The notes under the pieces: model-generated | Seen by the model: the letters and a program-made list of their open reading frames with translations, nothing else | What the model was told of the DNA's origin: nothing | Database searches by the model: none | Shown here: piece after piece, positions 18,155-27,103 of the stretch | How the letters are laid out: every line of letters starts with the position of its first letter | Position numbering within the stretch: position 1 is the first letter of the stretch | Program-made: the position numbers and the translations under genes | Source: an uncultured Bacteroidales bacterium | Lineage (GTDB): Bacteria > Bacteroidota > Bacteroidia > Bacteroidales > FEN-979 | Assembly (NCBI GenBank): GCA_903877385.1 | Contig: CAIRDP010000027.1 | Location: forward strand, 1-64,000 | Length of the DNA stretch: 64,000 nt | Direction of reading: 5' to 3'

Positions 18155-21084
18155 TTGATGCTGATTTCATCAACAAAGATCCAGGCTTTTTTACCTGCAC
18201 CGGGATGCCAGGCAGGGCAACTCCCCCTGTTCACCGCCTGTACCCTGATATACCTTGCAGATCTTCCGCTGAATTTAACCGTGAAATCTTTGATCACAGT
18301 GCCGTTGGTCCTTTCGCTAACCTGGTTTTTAACAGGCGGCAGCTCAGTGAAGTTTTTATTATCGGCAGATGTCGCAAATTTCACTTCCAGAGGCATAAAG
18401 ATCCAGTCGCCCTGGTTCTGGAAACAGCCCAGTGCAAGCTCATGGATGTTCTTCAAAACCCCGAGGTCCACCAGGGCTTCCAGGTCGGCACCTTCATAAC
18501 CCTGCCATCCGCCGGTCTTGAAACTATCGCCACCTCTTATGAAATCAATGAGTGCCAGGTCGCCCCCGGCTGAATACTGTCCCGAATACTTTGTGAACAG
18601 GGTGATCTTCCTGTTATCGGGGATCTTCATGAATTTCGCTTCGATTACAAAGCTTTTGTCAAGCCCGTCGGCAACTGCAAAGGCTTTCAAAGTCGTTACC
18701 GTTTTTAATGTTAAAGGTTTTGAATAAACCTCCGATTTTTCATCCGGGTCCTTACCGTTAAGCGTATAATAGATCTTTGCGCTTTTAAGAGGGCAGGAGA
18801 GGGCCAGCGTGGTTGAATCCATGAATGTTTGCCTGGCGTTTTCCACTGCAGGAACAGGGGTTATCAGCCCGTCGGTAATCTCCGAGACAGGGAAATCTCC
18901 TCCCTTGCTTCCCCATGCGGTTGAAGGTTCAGCCGACATTGTAAAACTCATTGTCCCTCCCTGCATGATATCGGCATGGCTTATAAAACATTTATTATAT
19001 TCCTTTCCGTTCAGTGATGATGAACTTATATAATAGCTGTGATTGCTGATGTTTTTTGCCTCAATGGTAAAGGTTTTACCGTTTTCAAGGTGAAGAGATA
19101 CTTTTGGAAATAATGGCGTTCCAATGGCATATATTCCCGACCCGGGAACAACAGGGTAAAATCCCATTGCACTGAGTACATACCAGGCGCTCATTTGTCC
19201 GCAATCTTCATTCCCGCAAAGGCCGTCAGGATCATTCCTGTAAAGGTCATACAGTATCCTGTGGACCATTTCCTGGGTTTTCCAGGGTTTCCCTGCATAA
19301 TCATAAAGGTAGGCCATATGATGGCTGGGTTCGTTGCCATGTGCATACTGGCCTATCATCCCCGAAATATCAGCCTGTTCGCGGCCGGATGTAGCCGAGG
19401 GAGCTATGAAAAGCGCATCCAGCTTCCCTGCAAACTGCTCCCGGCCACCCATCAGGCACATCAGCCCGCTGATGTCCTGTGGCACATAGAAACTGTACTG
19501 CCAGGCATTGGCTTCGGTATAATTGAAATTCACCTCCGAAGGATCAAATGGAGAAAACCATCCTGCATTGGTTTTGGCACGCATAAAACCGGTCGATTGA
19601 TCAAACAGGTTTTTATAATACTGGGCACGCCGGATATAGGTATAGTAATCATCGCTCCTGCCAAGAGCTTTTGCCATCTGGGCTATGCACCAGTCGTCAT
19701 AGGAATATTCAAGGGTTTTCGAAACCGATTCACCTTCACGGTCTGATGGGATATAGCCCTGTGTTTTATAATATTTCAATCCGAGATCATCCTGTTCGGC
19801 ACTGTTTTTCATTGCTTTAAGTGCCAGCACTGCATCAAATCCTTTAATCCCTTTCAGGTAGGCATCCACGATCACCGGCACCGAATGATATCCTATCATG
19901 CAGCCTGTTTCGTTCGACGAAAGCTCCCATACCGGGAGCTTGCCTCCTTCCTGGTACTCCCTTAGAAACGTCTTGACAAAATCACTGCTCCGCTTCTGAT
20001 CCAGGAGTGTTAGAAGGGGGTGTTCAGCCCTGAAAGTATCCCATAAGGAAAATACCGTATAGTAATCAAACCCTCCGGTATTATGGACCTTCAGATCCCT
20101 TCCAAGATACTTCCCGTCCACATCCATATACAGGTTGGGACTCAGCATCGAATGGTAGAGTGCTGTGTAGAAAACAGTCTTCTCCTCGTCGCTTCCCCCT
20201 TCAACTTCAATCTTCCCCAATTCCCTGTTCCATGAATCCCGGGCCTGCCTTGCCGTTGCTTCAAAATCCCAGCCGGGGTTCTCCTTCTCAAGATTCCTTC
20301 TAGCTCCATCTGTACTAACTGCCGAGATGCCGATTTTGAGCAGTAAGGGCTCTCCCTTGGCCAGTTTGAAATTGAATTCAGCCCTGATGTCGTTGCCGCT
20401 CACCTCTGTTTGACTGCCCGATGTTTCGCTTCCGTACCGAATTCTGTATGCTGCAACAGGTTTTGAAAATTTTATTACAAAAAACAGTATTTGTTTTGAA
20501 GCCCAGGACTGTGACACCCTCATTCCCTCAATTTCGTCAGGAGAGTCGATCTTTAGTTTTGAATCCAATACCAGGTCCCTGTGTTTGAGGTCCAGTACCA
20601 CTGCGGCATTGCCGGGATCTGCATATTCATACCGGTGCATTCCGGTCCTCAGTGTTGTTGTAAGCGATGCTTTGACCCTGGGGCCATCAAGCTCAACTTC
20701 ATAATAACCGGGCCTGGCTTTTTCAGTTACCTTTCTGAATTTTGAACGGAAACCGTAATTATCCAGAACAGCCTGTCCGTTAACCGGCATGATCAGTATG
20801 TCCCCGTAATCAGAACAACCCGTACCGCTCAGGTGTGTATGGCTGAACCCATAGATCACAGTGTCGCTGTAATGATAAGCTGAACAACCATCCCAGCCTT
20901 CGAGACGGGTGTCGGGGCTGAGTTGCATCATCCCGAAAGGGAGGCTGGCCCCGGGATAGGTATGGCCGTGCCCGCCTGTCCCAAGAAAGGGATTTACATA
21001 ATCTGCAGCCTGCTTTTGCTGATGTGAACATGAACCCAGGAATATTGAAAAAACCAGGATTCCGGCGATGTTGATTTTCCTCAT
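18151..21084 (-). CDS. GH92 alpha-mannosidase lipoprotein with C-terminal CHB_HEX and F5/8-type domains
   Basis: A 977-residue lipoprotein (signal MRKINIAGILVFSIFLGSC, Cys19). The GH92 N-domain starts with YVNPFLGTGGHGHTYPGASL..GMMQLSPDT, the hallmark of this family. The (alpha/alpha)6 catalytic domain carries HGNEPSHHMAYLYDYAG and GNEDCGQMSAWYVLSAMGFYPV, with the conserved acidic residues. GH92 enzymes are Ca2+-dependent exo-alpha-mannosidases acting on N-glycans and yeast mannan. After residue 740 a chitobiase-type beta domain (KIYYTLNGKDPDEKSEVYSK) and a discoidin-like F5/8 C domain (TGGWQGYEGADLEALVDLG) follow, probably for substrate binding. It lies seven bases after the GH2 gene and overlaps the DMT gene. 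Confidence 0.93.
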   Translation of the reverse strand: MRKINIAGILVFSIFLGSCSHQQKQAADYVNPFLGTGGHGHTYPGASLPFGMMQLSPDTRLEGWDGCSAYHYSDTVIYGFSHTHLSGTGCSDYGDILIMPVNGQAVLDNYGFRSKFRKVTEKARPGYYEVELDGPRVKASLTTTLRTGMHRYEYADPGNAAVVLDLKHRDLVLDSKLKIDSPDEIEGMRVSQSWASKQILFFVIKFSKPVAAYRIRYGSETSGSQTEVSGNDIRAEFNFKLAKGEPLLLKIGISAVSTDGARRNLEKENPGWDFEATARQARDSWNRELGKIEVEGGSDEEKTVFYTALYHSMLSPNLYMDVDGKYLGRDLKVHNTGGFDYYTVFSLWDTFRAEHPLLTLLDQKRSSDFVKTFLREYQEGGKLPVWELSSNETGCMIGYHSVPVIVDAYLKGIKGFDAVLALKAMKNSAEQDDLGLKYYKTQGYIPSDREGESVSKTLEYSYDDWCIAQMAKALGRSDDYYTYIRRAQYYKNLFDQSTGFMRAKTNAGWFSPFDPSEVNFNYTEANAWQYSFYVPQDISGLMCLMGGREQFAGKLDALFIAPSATSGREQADISGMIGQYAHGNEPSHHMAYLYDYAGKPWKTQEMVHRILYDLYRNDPDGLCGNEDCGQMSAWYVLSAMGFYPVVPGSGIYAIGTPLFPKVSLHLENGKTFTIEAKNISNHSYYISSSSLNGKEYNKCFISHADIMQGGTMSFTMSAEPSTAWGSKGGDFPVSEITDGLITPVPAVENARQTFMDSTTLALSCPLKSAKIYYTLNGKDPDEKSEVYSKPLTLKTVTTLKAFAVADGLDKSFVIEAKFMKIPDNRKITLFTKYSGQYSAGGDLALIDFIRGGDSFKTGGWQGYEGADLEALVDLGVLKNIHELALGCFQNQGDWIFMPLEVKFATSADNKNFTELPPVKNQVSERTNGTVIKDFTVKFSGRSARYIRVQAVNRGSCPAWHPGAGKKAWIFVDEISIK

Positions 21085-21091
21085 ATAGGTC

Positions 21092-23617
21092 TTAATAGGT
21101 GTCGTAAAGAGAACTTACAGTAAGCCTGTTTGGCAAATCCCTGAGCTTGTATGATGTGCTGAAGAATATTTCCAATGGTGTGCCCGGGATGATATCCACG
21201 AAATTATCCGAGAATTTTCCTTTGATGTTTGCCTTAAACCAGACACTTTTAGCAAGTTTGTCGGTTTTAAAAATGATCTTAAAACCACCCGGTATTTCCC
21301 TGATCTCCTTTGTTATATCCGGCTTTTCAAGGGCCAGGTCCTTGCAAGGAACAAAATATAAAACAGAGCCGTATTTCTTATGATGTTCATCAGCTGAAGT
21401 GAAACCGGCAGTGAGAACAATCTTCCGCAGATCCATGTCTTTAAGTAAAGAAGCAGAGTCGATGTCGAAAAAGCAGTTTGAACTGAATGATGGCACAGTA
21501 ATTTTATATGTAGTATCCCTGAGTATCTTTCCGTCAAAGCCTTTGATCTGAACATCAAGCCGGCCTTCCGAAGCCATCTGCCAGTCTGAGACTATATAAA
21601 CCTGAAGCCGGCCGTGTTCCATAATCGGGGAAACCAGCACATCATCGTATTCCCTGTGCAGGTAATAATGCAGAGCTTTGGGAGCCCCGTAATAATCACG
21701 GGCCGACCAGGAGACCACGGGCCAGCAGTCATTGTACTGCCAGAACATGGTTCCCATGCAGTAGGGCATGGCCCTGCGGTGGGCTTCAATAGCGGTCTTA
21801 ATCCCCTCGGCCTGGAGTACCTGGCTTACATAGGCATATGATTTAAAATCCCTTGGCCGTTTAAACTCTCTCAGCATGTATTCATCTATGATCTCATAGC
21901 CAATGGGGTGTTTCTGGTGCACTTTCATTACGGCAGATCCAAGCTTAAGGTCTCCCGGCAATGTGAATTTCGTAAAGCTGCCAGGGTCAGGGAAAGCCTG
22001 AAAACCGTATTCCGATGCAAAACGGCCGATAACTTCACTGTACTTCGTAAAGGGCTCCTTACCCCACCAAACCCCCCAGTAATGCATATCGCCTGACAGT
22101 TTACTGTTTTGATTTCCCCAGCCGAACAGTGGGGAAGTGGGCACATAAGACCTGAGGGTATCCAGTTTCATAACATTGTCGGGCAATATCCTGTTAAAGA
22201 TGTCCTCGTAGGCATGGTAAACCCCGGCCGAATCGGCAGGAGAGTAGTTGTACTGCCTGATCCAGCCCCAGTTTTTCCATCCTTCATCTATCTCGTTATT
22301 TCCGCACCATAGCGCGAGGCAGGGATGCCTGCGCAAACGGATTATGTTGTCGGTGGATTCGGCATTCACATTTTCAAGGAATTCCTGGTTTCCCGGGTAC
22401 ATGGCACAGGCAAACATGAAATCCTGCCAGACCATAATCCCCAGTTCATCGCAGATATCATAAAAAACATCTTTCTCGTAAATGCCTCCTCCCCATACCC
22501 TGAGCATGTTCATGTTCCGTCCCTTGACATCGGTAAGCAAGGCCCGGTAAATTGAATCACTAACCCTCGAAGGAAAATTATCCTGGGGAATATAATTTGC
22601 TCCTTTGATAAAAACCGGGATATTATTCACCCTGAAATAGAAAGCACTCCCGGGTTTGTCCTTTTGCTGCATGAGTTCAATGGTCCTCAGCCCGGTCTTC
22701 TGCAGTCCCTGCCCTGCAATCTCGTTGCCAAAATAGACCTGGTATCTTAAGGGGTAAAGGTATGGAGTTCCCATTCCGTTGGGCCACCATAGTTCGGGGT
22801 TTTTAATTTCGAAGTCAAGCCTGATCACATTAAGGCCCTTCTTAAAACTGAATACCTGTGAAGCTAACTCAAGGGTGTCATTGGCTATCCTGATCCTGCC
22901 TGTCTCGCTAAGGTCGGAGCCCACTGTAAAAACCGCCGACATGTACGCAACTGAAGCTGTGATCCTCTTCTGTATAAACCTGGCTTCTTTCAGGTTTACC
23001 CTGTTATACATATTAAGGTAAACAGGTTTCCATATCCCGCTTGTGACAAATTTAGGCCCCCAGTCCCAGCCAAAGTTGTACGCAGCTTTTCGGCAAACGA
23101 CTTTTTCGTCGCCTGGCAGCTTCTGCCTGAGTTTATCGTAGAGTTCCCTGTTACGCCTTATCACCGAAGGGAACCGTATCAGAAGTTCATTTTTCCCTAT
23201 CCTCAGTTTTGACTTTGCATTTTCATACTTCCATACCCTGAACATATTGTTTGCAACCACGATCAAAGAGTCGTTCAGGTAGACATCGGCATAGGTATCG
23301 AGGCCTTCAAGGACCAGTTCAATATGCCTGTTGGCAAAACTGGAAGCATCCAGGTAAAATATTTTCCTGTACTCCCAGTCGTTGTTTGCAACCCACTGCA
23401 CACTGTCCTCATTGCTCCTGTAATACGGATCTTTGATGAGCTGGTCCTTCAGAAGATCGAGTTGTACGCATCCGGGTACACTAGCATTCGACCATGATTT
23501 TGTACCTGCTTTCCTGAATTCCCATTTCCCGCAAAGGTCAAACCGAGCGGGTAACTGGGCTTTCATGGGAGAAAGCAATCCGCAGACAAAAAATAATAAC
23601 AACAGTTTTTTTATCAT
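21092..23617 (-). CDS. GH2 beta-mannosidase, exported
   Basis: An 841-residue exported enzyme (signal MIKKLLLLFFVCGLLSPMKA). The N-terminal jelly-roll begins FDLCGKWEFRKAGTKSW and continues with SVQWVANNDWEYRKIF, typical of GH2 beta-mannosidases. The acid/base Glu is in LALWCGNNEIDEGW and the nucleophile Glu in RFASEYGFQAFP. It would remove the beta-linked mannose of N-glycan cores or mannan. The frame can be extended three codons to a TTG at 23626, but the ATG at 23615-23617 gives a normal signal peptide. It is the first gene of the nine-gene minus-strand cluster. Its stop is followed after seven bases by the GH92 start, so the two mannosidases are one transcription unit. Confidence 0.93.
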   Translation of the reverse strand: MIKKLLLLFFVCGLLSPMKAQLPARFDLCGKWEFRKAGTKSWSNASVPGCVQLDLLKDQLIKDPYYRSNEDSVQWVANNDWEYRKIFYLDASSFANRHIELVLEGLDTYADVYLNDSLIVVANNMFRVWKYENAKSKLRIGKNELLIRFPSVIRRNRELYDKLRQKLPGDEKVVCRKAAYNFGWDWGPKFVTSGIWKPVYLNMYNRVNLKEARFIQKRITASVAYMSAVFTVGSDLSETGRIRIANDTLELASQVFSFKKGLNVIRLDFEIKNPELWWPNGMGTPYLYPLRYQVYFGNEIAGQGLQKTGLRTIELMQQKDKPGSAFYFRVNNIPVFIKGANYIPQDNFPSRVSDSIYRALLTDVKGRNMNMLRVWGGGIYEKDVFYDICDELGIMVWQDFMFACAMYPGNQEFLENVNAESTDNIIRLRRHPCLALWCGNNEIDEGWKNWGWIRQYNYSPADSAGVYHAYEDIFNRILPDNVMKLDTLRSYVPTSPLFGWGNQNSKLSGDMHYWGVWWGKEPFTKYSEVIGRFASEYGFQAFPDPGSFTKFTLPGDLKLGSAVMKVHQKHPIGYEIIDEYMLREFKRPRDFKSYAYVSQVLQAEGIKTAIEAHRRAMPYCMGTMFWQYNDCWPVVSWSARDYYGAPKALHYYLHREYDDVLVSPIMEHGRLQVYIVSDWQMASEGRLDVQIKGFDGKILRDTTYKITVPSFSSNCFFDIDSASLLKDMDLRKIVLTAGFTSADEHHKKYGSVLYFVPCKDLALEKPDITKEIREIPGGFKIIFKTDKLAKSVWFKANIKGKFSDNFVDIIPGTPLEIFFSTSYKLRDLPNRLTVSSLYDTY

Positions 23618-23774
23618 CAGAATCAATGGTATAAACCCCGGGTATTTAAGCCCCGTCTACCGCTTAAGCAGAAAGCTGCGGTAAAATCAGCCTGAGGGAT
23701 TAATTTTATGTAACAAATTTATCAAATTATTGCGAAAATGTGGTATTTTCGAAGACTACAAACACCGGCAAGCT
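23618..23774. promoter_or_regulatory. Divergent intergenic region: GH2 operon and galK
   Basis: The only intergenic space from which the nine-gene minus-strand cluster can be driven. CAAATTTA at 23714-23721 reads TAAATTTG on the minus strand, a TAnnTTTG -7 box about 97 bp from the GH2 ATG. TATTTTCG at 23744-23751 is a one-mismatch -7 box for galK, 24 bp before its ATG at 23775. No good -33 boxes or operator repeats are visible. Confidence 0.3.
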
Positions 23775-24953
23775 ATGAACATTCACGAACTGCAAAAGCT
23801 GTTTTACGATCTGTACGGGAAACCTGATGAAACTCCAGGGATGTATTTTGCTCCCGGAAGGGTTAATTTGATTGGAGAGCATACCGATTACAACGGGGGA
23901 TTTGTGCTTCCCTGTGCACTGCAGTACGGAACTTATCTGCTGATAAGGAAAAGGGATGACAAGCTGTTAAAATTCGCCTCCACAAATTTTGATTTTAAGA
24001 CCGGATACGACCTCTCACAGGGATTTATCAAACAGCAGGGGCAGTGGATCAACTATCCGCTGGGGATATTTGAACAGTTCGACAGGCTAAAGATCAGCCT
24101 GCCGGGTTTTGATATGCTTTTCTCGGGTGATATCCCCAACAGCGCCGGCCTTTCTTCATCTGCTTCCATTGAAATGGCGGTTGCCTATGCCCTGGCTTCC
24201 ATGCTTAATGTGACAAGTCTTAAAATGACCGACCTGATCAATCTTTCGAAGCGTTCCGAGAATGAATTCATAGGCGTGAACTGCGGCATCATGGATATGT
24301 TTGCAGTGGGCATGGGTTCGGCCGATCATGCCATCTTTCTGAATTGCCATACACTGGAATACAAACAAATACCATTAATCCTCAACGGGTATAAGCTTGT
24401 TATAGCCAATACAAATAAACAAAGAGGACTTGCCGATTCAAAATACAATGAGAGGGTCACTGAATGCAAGGAAGCCGTCGAAGCAATAAGGCCTCATTTC
24501 CCTGTAAACAACCTGGGGGAGGTGGGCTTCATGCAGTTTTTCAAGATCCAGGATGTAATAGAGGACGAAAGGGTAAGGCGCAGGGCGCGGCATGTGATCT
24601 CCGAAAACCAGAGGGTTCTGAATGCTGTTTCGGCCCTCTACAAGAATGACCTTATGCAGTTCGGGGCACTGATGAATGCCTCTCATGAATCTTTGCGCGA
24701 CAATTACGAAGTAACGGGAGTTGAGCTTGATACCCTGGTTGAAGAAGCCTGGAAAATTCCGGGTGTCATCGGATCGAGGATGACCGGTGCCGGTTTCGGT
24801 GGATGCACCGTAAGCATTGTAAGGGATGATGCGGTTGCAAAATTCATTGATGAGGTAGGATTGAATTACAAAAAAAGAACGGGGCATGCGGCATCCTTTT
24901 ATATTGCAGAGGTGTCGGGTGGACCCAGGGAACTGAAATCAGAAACCATTTAA
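23775..24953 (+). CDS. galK: Galactokinase
   Basis: A 392-residue GHMP kinase with the galactokinase signature GRVNLIGEHTDYNGGFVLPCAL near the N-terminus, the ATP-binding motif PNSAGLSSSASIEMA, and GAGFGGCTVSIV near the C-terminus. It phosphorylates alpha-galactose at C1 in the Leloir pathway. The ATG at 23775 (MNIHELQKLFYDLYG) is preferred because it gives the usual distance to the signature. The open frame reaches back to 23730, but that stretch overlaps promoter-like sequence. The next gene, PPK2, follows 11 bp downstream, and a mutarotase lies convergently at 25905. No galT or galE is in the window. Confidence 0.95.
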   Translation: MNIHELQKLFYDLYGKPDETPGMYFAPGRVNLIGEHTDYNGGFVLPCALQYGTYLLIRKRDDKLLKFASTNFDFKTGYDLSQGFIKQQGQWINYPLGIFEQFDRLKISLPGFDMLFSGDIPNSAGLSSSASIEMAVAYALASMLNVTSLKMTDLINLSKRSENEFIGVNCGIMDMFAVGMGSADHAIFLNCHTLEYKQIPLILNGYKLVIANTNKQRGLADSKYNERVTECKEAVEAIRPHFPVNNLGEVGFMQFFKIQDVIEDERVRRRARHVISENQRVLNAVSALYKNDLMQFGALMNASHESLRDNYEVTGVELDTLVEEAWKIPGVIGSRMTGAGFGGCTVSIVRDDAVAKFIDEVGLNYKKRTGHAASFYIAEVSGGPRELKSETI

Positions 24954-24964
24954 AACCTTCTTAT

Positions 24965-25861
24965 ATGGCACATAAACATGATAAGCATAAGCATGACGAC
25001 ATTGAGGTCGAAAAAAAATCGCCAAAAGGCAAGTCAAAGAAGTTAGACTCCCTGAACATCCTGAAAAAGGAAGAAGAGATTAACAGCAGGCTGAAGAAGA
25101 AATTCTATGAGGAGGAGCTTGCCAAACTTCAGCTCGACCTGGTTAAACTGCAGGAATGGATCAAATTCAAAGGCCTGAGGGCCGTGGTTATTTTTGAAGG
25201 CAGGGATGCAGCCGGGAAAGGCGGAACTATCAAGAGGATCACCGAAACCCTGAATCCCCGCGTTGTACGTGTTGTCGCCCTGGGTGTTCCTACCGAAAAG
25301 GAAAAAAGCCAGTGGTATTTTCAGCGTTATGTCGCCCATTTGCCTGCAGCAGGTGAAATGGTCCTTTTCGACAGGAGCTGGTATAACCGTGCCGGCGTTG
25401 AAAGGGTCATGGGGTTCTGCAACGAAACCGAATACTGGGATTTCCTGAGATCCTGCCCTAATTTTGAGAACATGCTTATTCGTTCAGGCATTACCCTGAT
25501 CAAATACTGGTTTTCGGTGAGCGATAAGGAACAGGAAAGAAGGTTCCTCCAAAGGATAAACGACCCTACCAGGAGATGGAAGATAAGCCCGATGGACGTG
25601 GAGTCTCGCACCAAATGGGTTGATTATTCAAAGGCAAAAGACGATATGTTCGCCTATACCGATACGAAACAATCTCCATGGTTCGTGGTGGAAGCTGATG
25701 ATAAGCGGAAGGCCAGGTTAAATTGTATCACCCACCTTCTCACACAGATAAAGTTCAAGGATGTTCCCAGGGAGAAAATAGTTCTGCCTCCCCTTGAAAA
25801 GGAGAAGTCCTATGTTCGCCCGCCTATGTCGGAGCAAACTTTTGTACCGAACAAATACTGA
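24965..25861 (+). CDS. ppk2: Polyphosphate kinase 2 family protein
   Basis: A 298-residue one-domain PPK2. Walker A is VIFEGRDAAGKGGTI (about 75-90), the lid/Walker B region includes EMVLFDRSWYNRAGVERVMGFC, and KWVDYSKAKDDMF..T follows. PPK2 enzymes transfer phosphate between polyphosphate and nucleotides; direction and nucleotide preference (GDP, ADP or AMP) are not decidable by eye. The first 60 residues are an unusually charged, lysine-rich extension starting with a His/Lys/Asp stretch (His at 3, 5, 8, 10) that could bind metal or polyphosphate. It is only 11 bp after galK in the same orientation, so the two are probably co-transcribed. Confidence 0.92.
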   Translation: MAHKHDKHKHDDIEVEKKSPKGKSKKLDSLNILKKEEEINSRLKKKFYEEELAKLQLDLVKLQEWIKFKGLRAVVIFEGRDAAGKGGTIKRITETLNPRVVRVVALGVPTEKEKSQWYFQRYVAHLPAAGEMVLFDRSWYNRAGVERVMGFCNETEYWDFLRSCPNFENMLIRSGITLIKYWFSVSDKEQERRFLQRINDPTRRWKISPMDVESRTKWVDYSKAKDDMFAYTDTKQSPWFVVEADDKRKARLNCITHLLTQIKFKDVPREKIVLPPLEKEKSYVRPPMSEQTFVPNKY

Positions 25862-25904
25862 TCTTATTACCCCTGCCCGAGTGGGGATACCAGTTCCGGA
25901 GCAA

Positions 25905-27050
25905 TCATTCCACTACCGAAAACCTGAATGTTGTCTTTTCCAGGTAAGACATCCCGGGTTTAAGTATGGTGTTGGGAAATTTGGGCTGGTTAGGGGAATC
26001 AGGAAAATGCTGGGTTTCAAGGCAAAGACCGTAATGTTTGCTGTAAGCCTTGCCCTCCGGACCTTTGCAACTGCCGTCAAGGAAATTCCCGCTGTAAAAC
26101 TGCACTCCCGGCTGGGTTGTTTCAACCGTGACCTTTCGGCCCGACTCCTTATCGAATAGTATCGCTGCCAGTGACATCTCCCCGGCTTTTTTCCTCAGAA
26201 CGTAATTATGGTCGTATCCGCCCTTAACCTGCCCTATGTTTTTACCTACAGCTGTCGGGGTATTGAAATCCATTGGTGTTCCTTTTACTGCAGGCAGGTT
26301 TCCCGTGGGAATAAGCTGGTCGTTCACTTCTGTATAGGAATCTGCAGGGATGGTCAGTATATGCCTGAGGACATCTGACTGAGCCCCGTTCAGGTTAAAA
26401 TATGTATGATTGCAGATGTTCACAGGGGTAGCCTTATCGGTACCTGCTTCGATACTGATCAGCAGTTCGTCTTTATCATTCAGTGCATAATTCACAACTA
26501 CCTTTAAGTTCCCGGGATAGCCTTCTTCCCCGTCGGCGCTTACATAAGTAAGGGACAGGCCTGCCTGGGCCGTGTCGGAATATTCACGGGCATCCCATAC
26601 GACCTTGTCAAATCCTTTGATCCCGCCATGCAGGGCATTGTTGTCGTTATTCCTCGCAAGTTTGTACTGAACCCCTTCTAAGGAGAATTCGCCGTTGGCT
26701 ATGCGGTTTGCATACCTGCCCACTATGGCCCCGAAATAAGGGCTGTTGGCAACATAATCCTGGAGTTTATCATAACCCAGGACTATATTCCCGATTTGTT
26801 CGTCTTTGCCGGGCATCAGTATCCCGGTAATTATCCCTCCGTAATTTGTGATCTTAACACTTATCCCATGCTTATTGGTCAGGGTGTATAGGAATACATC
26901 CTTTTCACCGATTTTACCGAAATCACTTTTCATGACTGATACTTTTGTAACATCCTTTAATACTTTGTCCTTCCCCAACCCTTGCTGCATGCAGGCTGTA
27001 AAGCCCAGGCAGATTGCCAGGAGTAAAACACTTCCCGTTATTTGTCGCAT
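25905..27050 (-). CDS. galM: Aldose 1-epimerase (galactose mutarotase), lipoprotein
   Basis: A 381-residue mutarotase with a lipoprotein signal (MRQITGSVLLLAICLGFTAC, Cys20), so it acts outside the cytoplasm. The beta-sandwich carries GRYANRIANGEF and NNDNNALHGG. The general acid His is in VNICNHTYFNLNG, and the general base Glu is in CLETQHFPDSPNQP. It interconverts alpha and beta anomers of galactose or glucose. It converges on galK-ppk2 with a 43 bp gap and is divergent from the SDR gene. The pairing with galK supports galactose use; the periplasmic location fits anomer adjustment before transport. Confidence 0.92.
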   Translation of the reverse strand: MRQITGSVLLLAICLGFTACMQQGLGKDKVLKDVTKVSVMKSDFGKIGEKDVFLYTLTNKHGISVKITNYGGIITGILMPGKDEQIGNIVLGYDKLQDYVANSPYFGAIVGRYANRIANGEFSLEGVQYKLARNNDNNALHGGIKGFDKVVWDAREYSDTAQAGLSLTYVSADGEEGYPGNLKVVVNYALNDKDELLISIEAGTDKATPVNICNHTYFNLNGAQSDVLRHILTIPADSYTEVNDQLIPTGNLPAVKGTPMDFNTPTAVGKNIGQVKGGYDHNYVLRKKAGEMSLAAILFDKESGRKVTVETTQPGVQFYSGNFLDGSCKGPEGKAYSKHYGLCLETQHFPDSPNQPKFPNTILKPGMSYLEKTTFRFSVVE

Positions 27051-27103
27051 TTTTTCCTAATTTTGAAATCCCTAACAAACGTACTAAATTTTCTATTGCA
27101 GCA

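Noticed and set aside
25862-25904. Terminator between ppk2 and galM
   Set aside because: CCCC and GGGG could pair, but the stem is four bases with a 9-base loop and no T-run; too weak to call.
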